The notes below the pieces were generated by a model, which was not told the origin of the DNA, did not search any database, and saw nothing but the letters and a program-made list of their open reading frames with translations. From positions 1,426,001 to 1,490,000 of the forward strand of contig CAXXPS010000003.1 of assembly GCA_963669415.2 (NCBI GenBank): 64,000 nucleotides of DNA, written 5' to 3'. A program made the position numbers and the translations under genes. Below, piece by piece: positions 16,426 through 25,938 of this stretch (positions within the stretch are counted from its first letter, which is position 1; each line of letters opens with the position of its first letter). The DNA comes from JAWKWH01 sp963669415. Its GTDB lineage: Bacteria; Pseudomonadota; Alphaproteobacteria; Rhizobiales; Rhizobiaceae.

Positions 16426-17715
16426 ATGACTGACGAAACTGCAAAGCTGAATTTTGGCGGCAACTCCCACGATTTTGGTGTTTTGGAGGGTACCGTCGGT
16501 CCGAAAGTGATCAATATTTCATCGCTTTACCGGGATACCAGCGCGTTTACCTATGATCCCGGCTATACCTCGACGGCAAGCTGTGAATCGAAAATCACGT
16601 ATATTGACGGCGACGAAGGTATACTGCTGCATCGCGGATATCCCATCGAACAATTGGCCGAGCACGGGGATTTTCTCGAAGTCTGCTACCTGCTTCTCTA
16701 CGGCGAACTGCCAACAAAGGCGCAGAAGGAAGATTTTGATCTGCGGGTGACGCGCCACACCATGGTGCACGAGCAGATGAACCGGTTCTTTACCGGTTTC
16801 AGGCGCGATGCGCACCCAATGGCAATCATGTGTGGTGTCATGGGTGCCATGTCGGCGTTTTATCACGATTCCACCGACATTTCGGACCCGCATCAGCGCA
16901 TGGTGGCAAGCCTGCGCATGATCGCGAAAACACCGACAATTGCGGCAATGGCGTACAAATATCACATCGGTCAGCCGTTCGTTTATCCCAAAAACGAGCT
17001 CAATTACGCCGCCAATTTCCTGAACATGTGTTTCGCGGTGCCCTGTGAGGATTTCAAGGTAAATCCGGTACTTTCACGGGCCATGGAGCGCATATTCATT
17101 CTTCATGCCGATCACGAGCAAAATGCATCCACTTCCACGGTCAGGCTCGCCGGATCGTCAGGCGCCAATCCGTTTGCCTGTGTCGCCGCCGGAATTGCCT
17201 GCCTGTGGGGTCCGGCCCATGGAGGCGCCAATGAAGCCGCACTCAACATGCTGGCCGAGATCGGTTCGGTTGACCGGATTCCCGAGTTCGTAGCCCGTGC
17301 AAAGGACAAGGATGATCCGTTCCGTCTGATGGGTTTTGGTCACCGTGTCTACAAAAACTACGATCCGCGTGCCCGCATCATGCAGAAAACCACCCATGAG
17401 GTGCTCGGAGAACTCGGAATCAAGGACGATCCATTGCTTGATGTTGCAATGGAACTTGAAAAAATCGCTTTAACTGACGAATATTTCATTGAAAAGAAGC
17501 TTTACCCGAACATCGACTTCTACTCCGGAATCACCCTGAAGGCGCTCGGTTTTCCGACCACAATGTTCACGGTGCTGTTCGCTGTCGCGCGGACCGTCGG
17601 CTGGATTGCTCAGTGGAAGGAGATGATTGAGGATCCGAGCCAGAAAATCGGCCGTCCGCGCCAGCTTTATACCGGCGAGACCCACCGGGACTACGTACCG
17701 ATTGCCAAGCGTTAG
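16426..17715 (+). CDS. gltA: Citrate synthase (type II)
   Basis: The 429-residue protein starts after a clear AAGGAG at 16413. Catalytic features are the His in GPAHGGANEA (about residue 265), GFGHRVYKNYDPRA (about 301-314, second His) and the Asp in PNIDFYSG (about 364). Length and the N-terminal beta-rich extension match the hexameric, NADH-sensitive type of Gram-negative bacteria. It condenses acetyl-CoA with oxaloacetate in the TCA cycle. It ends 4 bp from the convergent lpxB stop. Confidence 0.98.
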   Translation: MTDETAKLNFGGNSHDFGVLEGTVGPKVINISSLYRDTSAFTYDPGYTSTASCESKITYIDGDEGILLHRGYPIEQLAEHGDFLEVCYLLLYGELPTKAQKEDFDLRVTRHTMVHEQMNRFFTGFRRDAHPMAIMCGVMGAMSAFYHDSTDISDPHQRMVASLRMIAKTPTIAAMAYKYHIGQPFVYPKNELNYAANFLNMCFAVPCEDFKVNPVLSRAMERIFILHADHEQNASTSTVRLAGSSGANPFACVAAGIACLWGPAHGGANEAALNMLAEIGSVDRIPEFVARAKDKDDPFRLMGFGHRVYKNYDPRARIMQKTTHEVLGELGIKDDPLLDVAMELEKIALTDEYFIEKKLYPNIDFYSGITLKALGFPTTMFTVLFAVARTVGWIAQWKEMIEDPSQKIGRPRQLYTGETHRDYVPIAKR

Positions 17716-17719
17716 AAAA

Positions 17720-18892
17720 TCACCGTTTGGACATTATTTGCTGAAGCACAATTTCAGCCGCCAGATCACCTGCCGGGCGCTCGGTGGACAATGCTTTGCG
17801 CACTTGTTCAAACCCTTCCAGTTGCGCATCCCTCGTTGGCCCCTCCTGCCAAAGCCATTCGATCGTGCGGGCCAGGCCCGGCGGGCGAACAAAACGATCA
17901 TAATGTTCGGGCACGACGGGGCGGTCGGCAATCAAGTTGGGCAATGATGCCGACCAGGCGGTCACGAATGGATAGACCAGTTTGATCAGCGCGTCGGTTT
18001 TGTAACACGAAATCAAAGGCACGCCCGCCAGCGCGAGTTCCAGTGAAACCGTACCGGAGGCGGAAAGCGCCGCATCCGCCTGGCCGAAAGCACGCCACTT
18101 GGCATCTTCACCCCGAACGATTTCGCAGCTTGCAGGGAGATCTGAAAACGCCCCTTTCACAAGGCTCTCGACACGATCCAACGTCGGTATCACCACGTCA
18201 AAGCGGTTTCCCCGCTCAGCCAACAGCCTGACGGTCTCGGCAAATTCCGGCGACAATGCCTTGACCTCGCTGGTGCGGGAGCCTGGAAGAATCAGCAGTC
18301 TTCTGGGGTCATCTTTAGATCTTACCCGGCCGGTCTGCATCTGTCTTGCCTCGATGATCCCCTCATGCGCTGACAGTCTGTGACCGACAAATGTACCGGG
18401 CGGTCCGCCAAGCCGCTTCAACTCGTCCGGCTCGAAGGGCAGCAGGCAAAGAACGTGATCGGTGAACGCTCTCATCTTCGCAGCCCGTGAGGGAAGCCAG
18501 GCCCAAACCGATGGACACACATATTTGACGATCGGAATGCAAGGCTCCATCCGCCTTATCTTGCGGGCGACACGCAGATTGAACGCCGGACTGTCCACGG
18601 TGACAACGCAATCCGGTTTCGCGTCCACGATCTGGCCCGCAGTCTTTCCAATGAGGCGGAGAAGCCGCGGTAAATCGCGAATAACGGCAGAAAAACCAAC
18701 AATTGCGATAATGCCGGGATCGAACAGGCTTTTGAGACCTTCGGCTTGCAGGTGCTGCCCGCCAACACCGATCAGTTCGACATCCCGGTCCGACAAGCGC
18801 CGTAATGAGCGAACCAGATCCGCACCGAGCAGATCGCCTGATTCCTCACCGGCGATAATTGCAATCCGGAGCGGGCGACTATCGGAAATCAC
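17720..18892 (-). CDS. lpxB: Lipid-A-disaccharide synthase
   Basis: The 390-residue GT19 family glycosyltransferase starts with IAIIAGEESGDLLGADLVRSL. Further signatures are the VDSPAFNLRVARKIRR strand, YVCPSVWAW and LPGSRTSEV, the nucleotide-sugar-binding loop. It joins UDP-2,3-diacylglucosamine and 2,3-diacylglucosamine-1-phosphate into the lipid A disaccharide at the inner membrane. It is the last gene of the minus-strand envelope operon, and its start overlaps the end of lpxI by 4 bp. Confidence 0.97.
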   Translation of the reverse strand: MISDSRPLRIAIIAGEESGDLLGADLVRSLRRLSDRDVELIGVGGQHLQAEGLKSLFDPGIIAIVGFSAVIRDLPRLLRLIGKTAGQIVDAKPDCVVTVDSPAFNLRVARKIRRMEPCIPIVKYVCPSVWAWLPSRAAKMRAFTDHVLCLLPFEPDELKRLGGPPGTFVGHRLSAHEGIIEARQMQTGRVRSKDDPRRLLILPGSRTSEVKALSPEFAETVRLLAERGNRFDVVIPTLDRVESLVKGAFSDLPASCEIVRGEDAKWRAFGQADAALSASGTVSLELALAGVPLISCYKTDALIKLVYPFVTAWSASLPNLIADRPVVPEHYDRFVRPPGLARTIEWLWQEGPTRDAQLEGFEQVRKALSTERPAGDLAAEIVLQQIMSKR

Positions 18893-19788
18893 CTGTCTTC
18901 AGCCTCGACACCGTAGATGAACACCTTGCTATCACGTGCCCTGCGCACTGTCTTCTCGCGCTCCAGGATGAGTGACCGGCCCGCTTCTAGAGCAATGCCG
19001 TTCAAACCGGCACGCTGCGCGGCATCGACAGTATCCGGTCCGATGGCCGGCAGATCGACGCGCATTTCCTGTGCAGGCTTGGCGCATTTGACCAAAACGC
19101 CGCCCTTGGCGCCTGCCAGACGGCCGTGGGATCGCAATGCGACCGTACGCTCCAGCAAACCCTCCGTCCCCTCAACGCCTTCCAGCGCAATGGCTCTGCC
19201 ACCAATGGCGATTGCTGCCTGTCCAATGTCGAGGGAACCGATCGCCTTTGCTGCAGCGTATCCGGCGGCGATGTTCGCCTGATCGCGCTTTGCCGGTTTC
19301 GGTCCCGCGATCAGTCCGGCATCTGCGAGAAGATCAGGCATGATGTCCTGTGCCGAGATGACGTGAATTCCCTGCCTCTCGATATGACCGACAATCGCGC
19401 GCAGCAGGTTGTCATCTCCCCTGAACAGCGCTCTTGCAACATCAACAACAGCCCGCAAAAGTCCGATATGGGGACGCATCGCGGCAATTTTCGGCCGGCG
19501 CCCCACTGTGCCCGCCATCAATACGTGAGTGATTTTGTGCCGTTTAAGCCGTGCTATCAGGCTGCCGAAATCCTCCAGAGCGATCGGCTCACAGGGCAGC
19601 CCGCCAAATCTCTCTTCGTCGCTCGCTTCTCCCCTGATCGGCAGGATCACCGCATCTTGGCCGGACTCCGCCATGCGAACCGCCAAGTCGACAGGCAACG
19701 AGCCACCTCCCGCGATCAGTGCGACGATCGCGCCCGGTGGCAGGCCGCGCAGAGTTTGCCGTTCAATCGTTGTTCCCATCGTCGCCAT
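18889..19788 (-). CDS. lpxI: UDP-2,3-diacylglucosamine pyrophosphatase LpxI
   Basis: The product is about 299 residues. It belongs to the LpxI (formerly DUF1009) family, which replaces LpxH in most alphaproteobacteria. Visible features are the N-terminal IVALIAGGGSLPVDLA nucleotide-binding-like strand, THVLMAGTVGRRP and the C-terminal GLNGIALEAGRSLI segment. It hydrolyses UDP-2,3-diacylglucosamine to lipid X for LpxB. The exact start is ambiguous: codons at 19815, 19788 or 19779 are all in frame and all overlap the lpxA end. The neighbours lpxA and lpxB confirm the role. Confidence 0.93.
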   Translation of the reverse strand: MATMGTTIERQTLRGLPPGAIVALIAGGGSLPVDLAVRMAESGQDAVILPIRGEASDEERFGGLPCEPIALEDFGSLIARLKRHKITHVLMAGTVGRRPKIAAMRPHIGLLRAVVDVARALFRGDDNLLRAIVGHIERQGIHVISAQDIMPDLLADAGLIAGPKPAKRDQANIAAGYAAAKAIGSLDIGQAAIAIGGRAIALEGVEGTEGLLERTVALRSHGRLAGAKGGVLVKCAKPAQEMRVDLPAIGPDTVDAAQRAGLNGIALEAGRSLILEREKTVRRARDSKVFIYGVEAEDR

Positions 19789-20608
19789 CAGCCGAACCGC
19801 CCAATTTGGGCACACAATAGGATCTTTTACCCCGTTCGGTCAGGAAATCGACAATTTCAATGATTGTTTCATTATCGGCAAACTCTGCACGCACCGCCGG
19901 TGCGTTTTCAACGATGGGCCGGGCGCGGTCAAACAACATCCGATAGGCCTTGCGCATTTCCACGATTTGCGAGCGCGCCATGCCTGAGCGTTTCATACCG
20001 ATGATGTTGAATCCGTGCAGCTTGGCTTTGTTGCCCTGCGCCAGACCGTAGGGAATGACGTCGCCTATCAGCGCCGTGCAACCGCCAATAAAGGCGTGAT
20101 GCCCGATGCGGACAAACTGGTGAACCGCGGTCAGTCCGCTGATTGTCGCATGATCACCGACCTCGCAATGACCGGCCAAAACAGCCCCATTCGCCATGAC
20201 GACATGGTCACCGAGTGCGCAATCATGGGCCACATGACAATAGGCCATCAGATAGCAATTGTCGCCGATGACCGTCTTGCCGTGACCGGTGTCGGATCCC
20301 ACATGGGCTGTCATTCCCTCGCGCAGCACGCAATTCGCACCGATAGTCAGTTCGGTGCGCTTGCCGCTGTGCTTGAAGTTCTGTGGTTGGGCGCCGAGGG
20401 TTACCTGGGGCCAGATTTTTGTTCCGGGTCCAATATTGGTATGGCCCTGAACCGAGACATGGCTGATGAGCTCAACATTGTCACCCAAAACCACATCCGG
20501 CCCGACATGACAAAACGGCCCGATCCGCGCTCCGACGCCGATCCGGGCGCCCTCCTCGACCACGGAATTTGGATGGACCACCGCCTGTTGATGCAACGTA
20601 TTGCTCAT
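19763..20608 (-). CDS. lpxA: UDP-N-acetylglucosamine acyltransferase
   Basis: The 281-residue left-handed beta-helix protein has many hexapeptide repeats (I/V-G-x-x-x-x), the catalytic His125 in YCHVAHDC, and the C-terminal alpha-helical domain including RAYRMLF-type sequence (here KAYRMLFDRARP). It transfers a 3-hydroxyacyl chain from ACP to UDP-GlcNAc, the first step of lipid A synthesis. It lies 8 bp from fabZ in the operon. Confidence 0.98.
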   Translation of the reverse strand: MSNTLHQQAVVHPNSVVEEGARIGVGARIGPFCHVGPDVVLGDNVELISHVSVQGHTNIGPGTKIWPQVTLGAQPQNFKHSGKRTELTIGANCVLREGMTAHVGSDTGHGKTVIGDNCYLMAYCHVAHDCALGDHVVMANGAVLAGHCEVGDHATISGLTAVHQFVRIGHHAFIGGCTALIGDVIPYGLAQGNKAKLHGFNIIGMKRSGMARSQIVEMRKAYRMLFDRARPIVENAPAVRAEFADNETIIEIVDFLTERGKRSYCVPKLGGSADGDDGNND

Positions 20609-20616
20609 GGAGCAGA

Positions 20617-21072
20617 CTATTCCTGACTGGCCGCCATCATCGCAGTGATGATGGCTTCGGAGACCAACTGGCCATCAACCCGCGCCTCGCACGCAAATTT
20701 CCAGATGTTGCGCCGTTGCTTCAGCTTGTTGACGTGAATGTGCAACTGATCCCCGGGCACCACCGGCCGACGAAACTTGGCGCTTTCAATCGACATGAAA
20801 TAGACCACATCGGATTGTGTTGAAGTGGATTCAAGGCAGATCGCGCCTGCCGTTTGCGCCATCGCTTCGACGATCAAAACGCCGGGCATGACCGGATTTT
20901 CGGGGAAATGGCCGGTAAAGAATGGCTCGTTGATTGTGACGTTCTTGATGCCTGTCGCTGATTGATCGCCATCAACGTCAACGATCTTGTCTACAAGCAG
21001 AAACGGATACCGGTGCGGCAGAAGTTGCATGATGCGCCCAATATCGAGAACAAGTCCGGAAGAGTCAGCCAT
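20617..21072 (-). CDS. fabZ: 3-hydroxyacyl-ACP dehydratase FabZ
   Basis: The 151-residue hot-dog-fold enzyme starts at ATG 21072 (MADSSG); a longer frame upstream only reads through the lpxD end. Catalytic His55 in TGHFPENPVMPG and Glu69 in VLIVEAMAQ are visible. It dehydrates 3-hydroxyacyl-ACP in fatty acid elongation, at the branch where LpxA and LpxD draw the same substrate. The start overlaps lpxD by 8 bp. Confidence 0.97.
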   Translation of the reverse strand: MADSSGLVLDIGRIMQLLPHRYPFLLVDKIVDVDGDQSATGIKNVTINEPFFTGHFPENPVMPGVLIVEAMAQTAGAICLESTSTQSDVVYFMSIESAKFRRPVVPGDQLHIHVNKLKQRRNIWKFACEARVDGQLVSEAIITAMMAASQE

Positions 21073-22123
21073 TGCCTTTGCCTTTCGGTTTGCGGTTTTC
21101 CGCCAGAGACCGGATCGCGGCGACCTCACGGAAGAACGCCTTGACCGGCTTTGCCGGTGCGCCTGCCCATTTCTCGCCGGCGGGAACATCGTGCATGACA
21201 CCTGAGGCGGCCGCCAATTGAGCGCCGTCTCCGATTGTCAGATGATCGGCAAGTCCGACACGGCCGCCAAGCATCACATAATCACCGACCGTGACCGAGC
21301 CCGAAATCCCGCTATGGGCGGCGATGGCACAATGCCTGCCGATACGGACATTATGGGCAATCTGCACGAGATTATCGATCTTGCTCCCCTCGCCAATCAC
21401 CGTGTCGCTCAAGGCGCCGCGGTCGACAGTTGAATTGGCACCGATCTCCACGTTGTTTTGAATGATGACACGCCCGATTTGGGGCTGCTTCTCAAGCCCG
21501 GCAGAACCGGGAACGTACCCGAACCCATCTTGCCCGATGCGCGCACCGGCGTGAATTTGGACGTTGTCGCCGATGACAGTGGCGACGATCGTCGTGCCGG
21601 GGCCGATATAGCAGTTTCTTCCAATCTTGACCGAAGGGCCGACAACCGCATGCGGCGCGATGACCGTGCCAGAACCGATGGCGGCGCCTGAGCCGACGAC
21701 CGCGCCGGCTTCGATGATTGCACCGTCTTCTATTTCGGCTCCCGCCAATATGTGTGCGGAGGCGGAAATGCCGGTTTCCCCGGTAATTGGCGATGGGGTT
21801 GCCGCAGAGGGAAACAGAAGGCGCCCAACGGCAGCAAAGTCCGCCCGCGGATTGCCGGAAATCAGTATCGCCATTTGACCGGAGATATCTTCTGCGGCGC
21901 TTTGCGGACAAAGGATGGCGGCCGCATCCAAGTGCTTCACCTCAGCGATTTGACGCGGTTTCTCGGCATAAACCAGCATCCCCTCGCCGCCTTCGGCCAA
22001 TGGCGCAATGCCGGAAATCACTTCATTACCGGAAGCAGAATCGTGCAGAGTTGCACCCGTCAAAGAAGCGACGTCGGCAGCGGTGACCGTACGCGCTGGC
22101 GGAAAGAAATCCGGATCTTTCAT
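21065..22123 (-). CDS. lpxD: UDP-3-O-acylglucosamine N-acyltransferase
   Basis: The 352-residue product starts at ATG 22123 (MKDPDFFPPAR), preceded by GGAAGGG; upstream codons in frame belong to the bamA-lpxD gap. An N-terminal uridine-binding domain (about 1-110) is followed by a left-handed beta-helix of hexapeptide repeats with the catalytic-region QIAHNVRIGRH, and a C-terminal helix. It adds the second 3-hydroxyacyl chain in lipid A synthesis. Confidence 0.97.
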   Translation of the reverse strand: MKDPDFFPPARTVTAADVASLTGATLHDSASGNEVISGIAPLAEGGEGMLVYAEKPRQIAEVKHLDAAAILCPQSAAEDISGQMAILISGNPRADFAAVGRLLFPSAATPSPITGETGISASAHILAGAEIEDGAIIEAGAVVGSGAAIGSGTVIAPHAVVGPSVKIGRNCYIGPGTTIVATVIGDNVQIHAGARIGQDGFGYVPGSAGLEKQPQIGRVIIQNNVEIGANSTVDRGALSDTVIGEGSKIDNLVQIAHNVRIGRHCAIAAHSGISGSVTVGDYVMLGGRVGLADHLTIGDGAQLAAASGVMHDVPAGEKWAGAPAKPVKAFFREVAAIRSLAENRKPKGKGNG

Positions 22124-22172
22124 GAAACCCTTCCGCACCGGACTTCGACAGGTCCGGCGCCGGCGACTGTCC

Positions 22173-24506
22173 CTAGAAGCGGCTTGAAATGCCGAAGTTG
22201 AATTGCTGCAGCTGATCGGTCGCTTGCTTTTCGATTGGCACAGCATAGTCAACACGCAGCGGACCAAACGGCGAATCCCAGATCAGGCTGACACCTGCCG
22301 AGGCGCGGATTTCAGAACCGGTGCTTTGAAGCGGGGCGCCTGTGGGTGGCAAGTTGTTCCCGTAAAGTGTTGCTGCATCGGCAAATACCGCACCTCTGAC
22401 ACCCAAACTGTCAGGAACAACCGGAAGCGGGAACTGCGCTTCCACGGAACCGTGGAAGTAAGTCGTGCCGCCGAGATGGTCAGTTGCTCCTGGATCAAAC
22501 GGTCCCCATCCGGCAGCCTCAAACCCGCGAACCATCCGAGCACTGCCTTGGAACAGGTCGAATGCGCGCTGCACGCCACCACCATAGTAGTTGATGTGGC
22601 CTGCCCCACCGGAAACCAGGCCGACGACATCCGCCTCATCCAGCAAAGTGCGATAGTAGCTCGCCCTGCCTGTCACCTTCACATATTTGGCATCGCCACC
22701 GACACCAGCAAATTCGACGGTTGTTGTTGCATAGATGCCGTCCCGCGGATTTTTCACATCATCAATGGTATTGTAGAGCAAAGTTCCGCTAACCGACGAT
22801 TTCGACCACGGGCTCAGCAGCGCTGCAGTTGCTATTGACGCTGGAACGTTTGCCGCGTTGGTGACCGTGTAGGTCTCTTGCGTAAAGTTGTAAGCGACCT
22901 GGGCACTCAATGCTTCGGTAATCGGCAGACCAAAACGGATTGTCGCACCCGTAAGTTCGGTATCGTAGGTCGAATCTTCCCGCGTGTTCCGGAAGACATC
23001 AAATCCGCCCGAAATCCGCCGCCCGAACAAATAGGGTTCAGTAAACGAAATCTGATAGTTGCGCGTGTCCTCACCACCGCCAACGGCCACTCTGATATAT
23101 TGGCCACGGCCGAGGAAATTGCGTTCCGAAACACCGATTTCGACGGTTGGTCCAGGATTGGTTCCTCCGGTCGAATAACCTGCGCCAATGGAGAATTCGC
23201 CGGTAGACTTCTCGATGACGTCGACGATCAGGACAATCTGGTCATGTTGGCTTCCCGGTGATGTCGAAATATTGACCGAGGTAAAGTAATCAAGATCCTC
23301 CAGCTTGCGCTTTGCCTGCTGGACCAACACCTGGTTGAACGCATCGCCCTCGGTGATATCGAACTCACGGCGGATGACATAATCGCGTGTGCGGGTGTTT
23401 CCGCGAATCTCGATGCGCTGAATGTAAGTGCGCGGCCCCTGATCAATCGAATAGACAACCGAGATAGTGCGGGTTTCAAAATCGCGATTTCCTCTCGGCG
23501 TCGCTGTTGCAAACGCATAGCCCTGCCCCGCCAAGTTCTCTGTCAGGGCAATCAGCGAGTCCTCGACATCCTTGGCGCTATAAACATCGCCTTCGTCGGT
23601 CTCGATCAAGTGACGCAGGGATTCGCTGTCGATACCGGTGATCGTGCTTTCGATTTCAACGCTGCCGAAACGATACCTGTCCCCTTCGTCAACGACAATC
23701 GTTACGACATATTCGTTCTCGTTGTCGTCAAGTTCGGCCGTGGATGAGACGATCCTGAAATCTGCATAGCCGCGATTGTAGTAAAACCGGCGAAGGGTTT
23801 CCTCATCTGCGCGCAAACGGTCCGCATCGTAGACATCATCGCGGGCAATAAACGAAATCAGGTTCGATTTCTTGGTTGAAATCACCCCAGCGAGACGGCG
23901 GTCCGAATAGGCATTGTTGCCGACAAAATTGATCGTGGCGATCTTCGTTCGGCCACCCTCGGTTATCTCAAACACCACGTTGACGCGGTTATCGCCCAGG
24001 TCGATAACTTGAGAGCTGACAATCGCATCGCTACGGCCAATCGCTACATAGGCGTCGCGAATTGCTTGCTCATCCAGTTCCAGAATCGACTGCGAGAACG
24101 TGCCGCGCTGCTTCAACTGAACAACACGTGAAAGCCGATCGTCCTTGATCTTCTTATTGCCTTGGAAAAGCACCTGATTGACAATGGCGTATTCTTCGAC
24201 GGTGACAACAAGCGTGCGGCCGACCCTGCTGACGCGGACATCGGAAAACAGGCCGGTAGCAAACAGGCGTTTTACCGCCTCATCAACGTCCCCATTGTCG
24301 AACGATACACCCGGCTTGATGTCGACATAGTTGCGAATCGTCTCATCGTCGACACGCTGATTTCCGCGCACCTCAATTGACGAGACAACCGCCGCATGTG
24401 CTTCGGTAACAACACCGAAATGCGCTGTCCCCACCAGCGCGCTGGCCGCAATTGCCAGCATTACGACCGCCGAGGCGGCGCGCATCAAATCCCAAATTGC
24501 CTTCAT
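22173..24506 (-). CDS. bamA: Outer membrane protein assembly factor BamA
   Basis: The 777-residue protein has a signal peptide ending near EAHAAVV, five POTRA domains (about residues 38-430, starting SSIEVRGNQRVDDETI), and a 16-stranded Omp85 barrel. The barrel includes the VRGFEAAGWGPFD lid-lock motif (the VRGF signature) and ends in FNFGISSRF with a terminal Phe. It inserts outer-membrane proteins, which would include the TIG-barrel protein at the start of this window. The gene follows rseP and precedes lpxD, a standard alphaproteobacterial order. Confidence 0.98.
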   Translation of the reverse strand: MKAIWDLMRAASAVVMLAIAASALVGTAHFGVVTEAHAAVVSSIEVRGNQRVDDETIRNYVDIKPGVSFDNGDVDEAVKRLFATGLFSDVRVSRVGRTLVVTVEEYAIVNQVLFQGNKKIKDDRLSRVVQLKQRGTFSQSILELDEQAIRDAYVAIGRSDAIVSSQVIDLGDNRVNVVFEITEGGRTKIATINFVGNNAYSDRRLAGVISTKKSNLISFIARDDVYDADRLRADEETLRRFYYNRGYADFRIVSSTAELDDNENEYVVTIVVDEGDRYRFGSVEIESTITGIDSESLRHLIETDEGDVYSAKDVEDSLIALTENLAGQGYAFATATPRGNRDFETRTISVVYSIDQGPRTYIQRIEIRGNTRTRDYVIRREFDITEGDAFNQVLVQQAKRKLEDLDYFTSVNISTSPGSQHDQIVLIVDVIEKSTGEFSIGAGYSTGGTNPGPTVEIGVSERNFLGRGQYIRVAVGGGEDTRNYQISFTEPYLFGRRISGGFDVFRNTREDSTYDTELTGATIRFGLPITEALSAQVAYNFTQETYTVTNAANVPASIATAALLSPWSKSSVSGTLLYNTIDDVKNPRDGIYATTTVEFAGVGGDAKYVKVTGRASYYRTLLDEADVVGLVSGGAGHINYYGGGVQRAFDLFQGSARMVRGFEAAGWGPFDPGATDHLGGTTYFHGSVEAQFPLPVVPDSLGVRGAVFADAATLYGNNLPPTGAPLQSTGSEIRASAGVSLIWDSPFGPLRVDYAVPIEKQATDQLQQFNFGISSRF

Positions 24507-24581
24507 CGGGCCTTATTACCTTCTTTTTCTCGTGGTCCCCAACGTCGAGAAAACCGGATTATACGTTTGATTTCACTTATC

Positions 24582-24609
24582 GTATTAACCGGATTTTATC
24601 TATACGCAA
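24582..24609 (-). promoter_or_regulatory. Candidate bamA-lpx promoter
   Basis: On the minus strand TTGCGT (complement of 24604-24609) is followed at 16 bp by TAATAC (complement of 24582-24587), inside an AT-rich part of the 212-bp rseP-bamA gap. This would allow transcription of bamA and the lpx genes separately from the upstream genes. Nothing else was identified in the gap. Confidence 0.3.
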
Positions 24610-24718
24610 GGCGTCTGGTTAATTTCGGTTTACGAATCGCCCCTGCGTGACATTCAAGCCACGCCAATTGGGGATTATGGTAAACAGTCCATCAATTTAG
24701 ACCGATTAGGCCCCTCCT

Positions 24719-25858
24719 TCAGCAACCGAAAATATCGTTCCAAAACACGAACACCATGAATGCGAGCACGAAAATCAAACCGATCCTGTAGAAAAACTCC
24801 ATCACCCGCTCGGATGGCTTTTTTCGGGCAACCGCTTCATAACCGTAGAATACAAGGTGTCCGCCATCCAGAGGCGGTATCGGCAACAGGTTCAAAAACC
24901 CAATCCCGACCGATAAAAGAGCTGTCAGCTGAACCAGCCATTCGACCCCCCTCTTTGCCGCTTTTCCGGCCATGTCAGCAATTTTGACGGGCCCCCCGAG
25001 CTGGCATTTATCTTCACGCCCTGCAACAAATCGTTGGAGAAAGTGACCAGTACGAACAATGACATAACCCGTCTCCGAGATTGCCTCTCCGATCGCCTCC
25101 AGGGGTCCAAATTCTATGACCCGGGGCTGCCCCAGTGATTCGTCGTTGCGAACGCCTATGAGGCCGATTTTGACCTTGTTGCCGAGAGGATCGGTTTGTT
25201 CGTAGATTTCCGGCGTCGCAACCAGTTCAACTTCCTTCCCCTCGCGGAAAACCACAAAGCGTATTTCATCACCCGCACGCGCCGATACATATCGTTGCAC
25301 ATCGGTAAATGTGGTCACCCGATTGCCATCCAGCGAGATGAAACGGTCTCCGGGCAGAAAACCGGCCATCTCTGCAGGGCTCCCCGGATTGACCTCGGCG
25401 ACCATGGGTTCAGAAACGACTTTGCCATAGGCGTTGAACATCACCGCGAACACAACGGCGGTCAGAAGAAAGTTGAATAATGGGCCGGCAAATACCGTGG
25501 CAGCGCGTTTCCACACAGGCTGGGTGTGAAACGCTACCTTTCGCTCTTCAACGCTCAATTTCGCGGTTTCCGCGCTATCAGGAGCGCTGGTGACAGCCAT
25601 GTCGCCTGTAAACTTGACATAGCCCCCCAGCGGAATTGCCGACAGCTTCCACCGGGTTCCGCGCCGATCGTCAAATCCAAATATTTCCGGACCGAAACCA
25701 ATGGAGAACGCTTGCACACCGATGCCGCACCAGCGGCCAACGAGGTAGTGACCCATCTCATGCACGAAAACGACGACCCCGAGCACGATAAGGAATGGAA
25801 CGATCGTGCCGATCAGAACACCTTCGGTGCTGAAAAAATTCAACAAAAAGTCAGTCAA
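24719..25858 (-). CDS. rseP: Site-2 intramembrane metalloprotease RseP
   Basis: The 379-residue M50 family protease has the zinc motif HEMGH (residues 33-37) in the first membrane helix and the LPIPPLDGGH motif near residue 320, with four hydrophobic segments. Only one clear PDZ domain (about 125-210, PGSPAEMAGFLPGD and DGNRVTT) lies between them, shorter than the two-PDZ enzyme of E. coli. It cleaves membrane-bound anti-sigma factors or remnant signal peptides. It lies between cdsA and bamA. Confidence 0.95.
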   Translation of the reverse strand: MTDFLLNFFSTEGVLIGTIVPFLIVLGVVVFVHEMGHYLVGRWCGIGVQAFSIGFGPEIFGFDDRRGTRWKLSAIPLGGYVKFTGDMAVTSAPDSAETAKLSVEERKVAFHTQPVWKRAATVFAGPLFNFLLTAVVFAVMFNAYGKVVSEPMVAEVNPGSPAEMAGFLPGDRFISLDGNRVTTFTDVQRYVSARAGDEIRFVVFREGKEVELVATPEIYEQTDPLGNKVKIGLIGVRNDESLGQPRVIEFGPLEAIGEAISETGYVIVRTGHFLQRFVAGREDKCQLGGPVKIADMAGKAAKRGVEWLVQLTALLSVGIGFLNLLPIPPLDGGHLVFYGYEAVARKKPSERVMEFFYRIGLIFVLAFMVFVFWNDIFGC

Positions 25859-25938
25859 GCCGCTCCCCCGCGGGATTTAATTTCGCCCACCGCATTCAAA
25901 ATCTCGAAACCGGGCATTTCAATGGCAAATTGAACAAC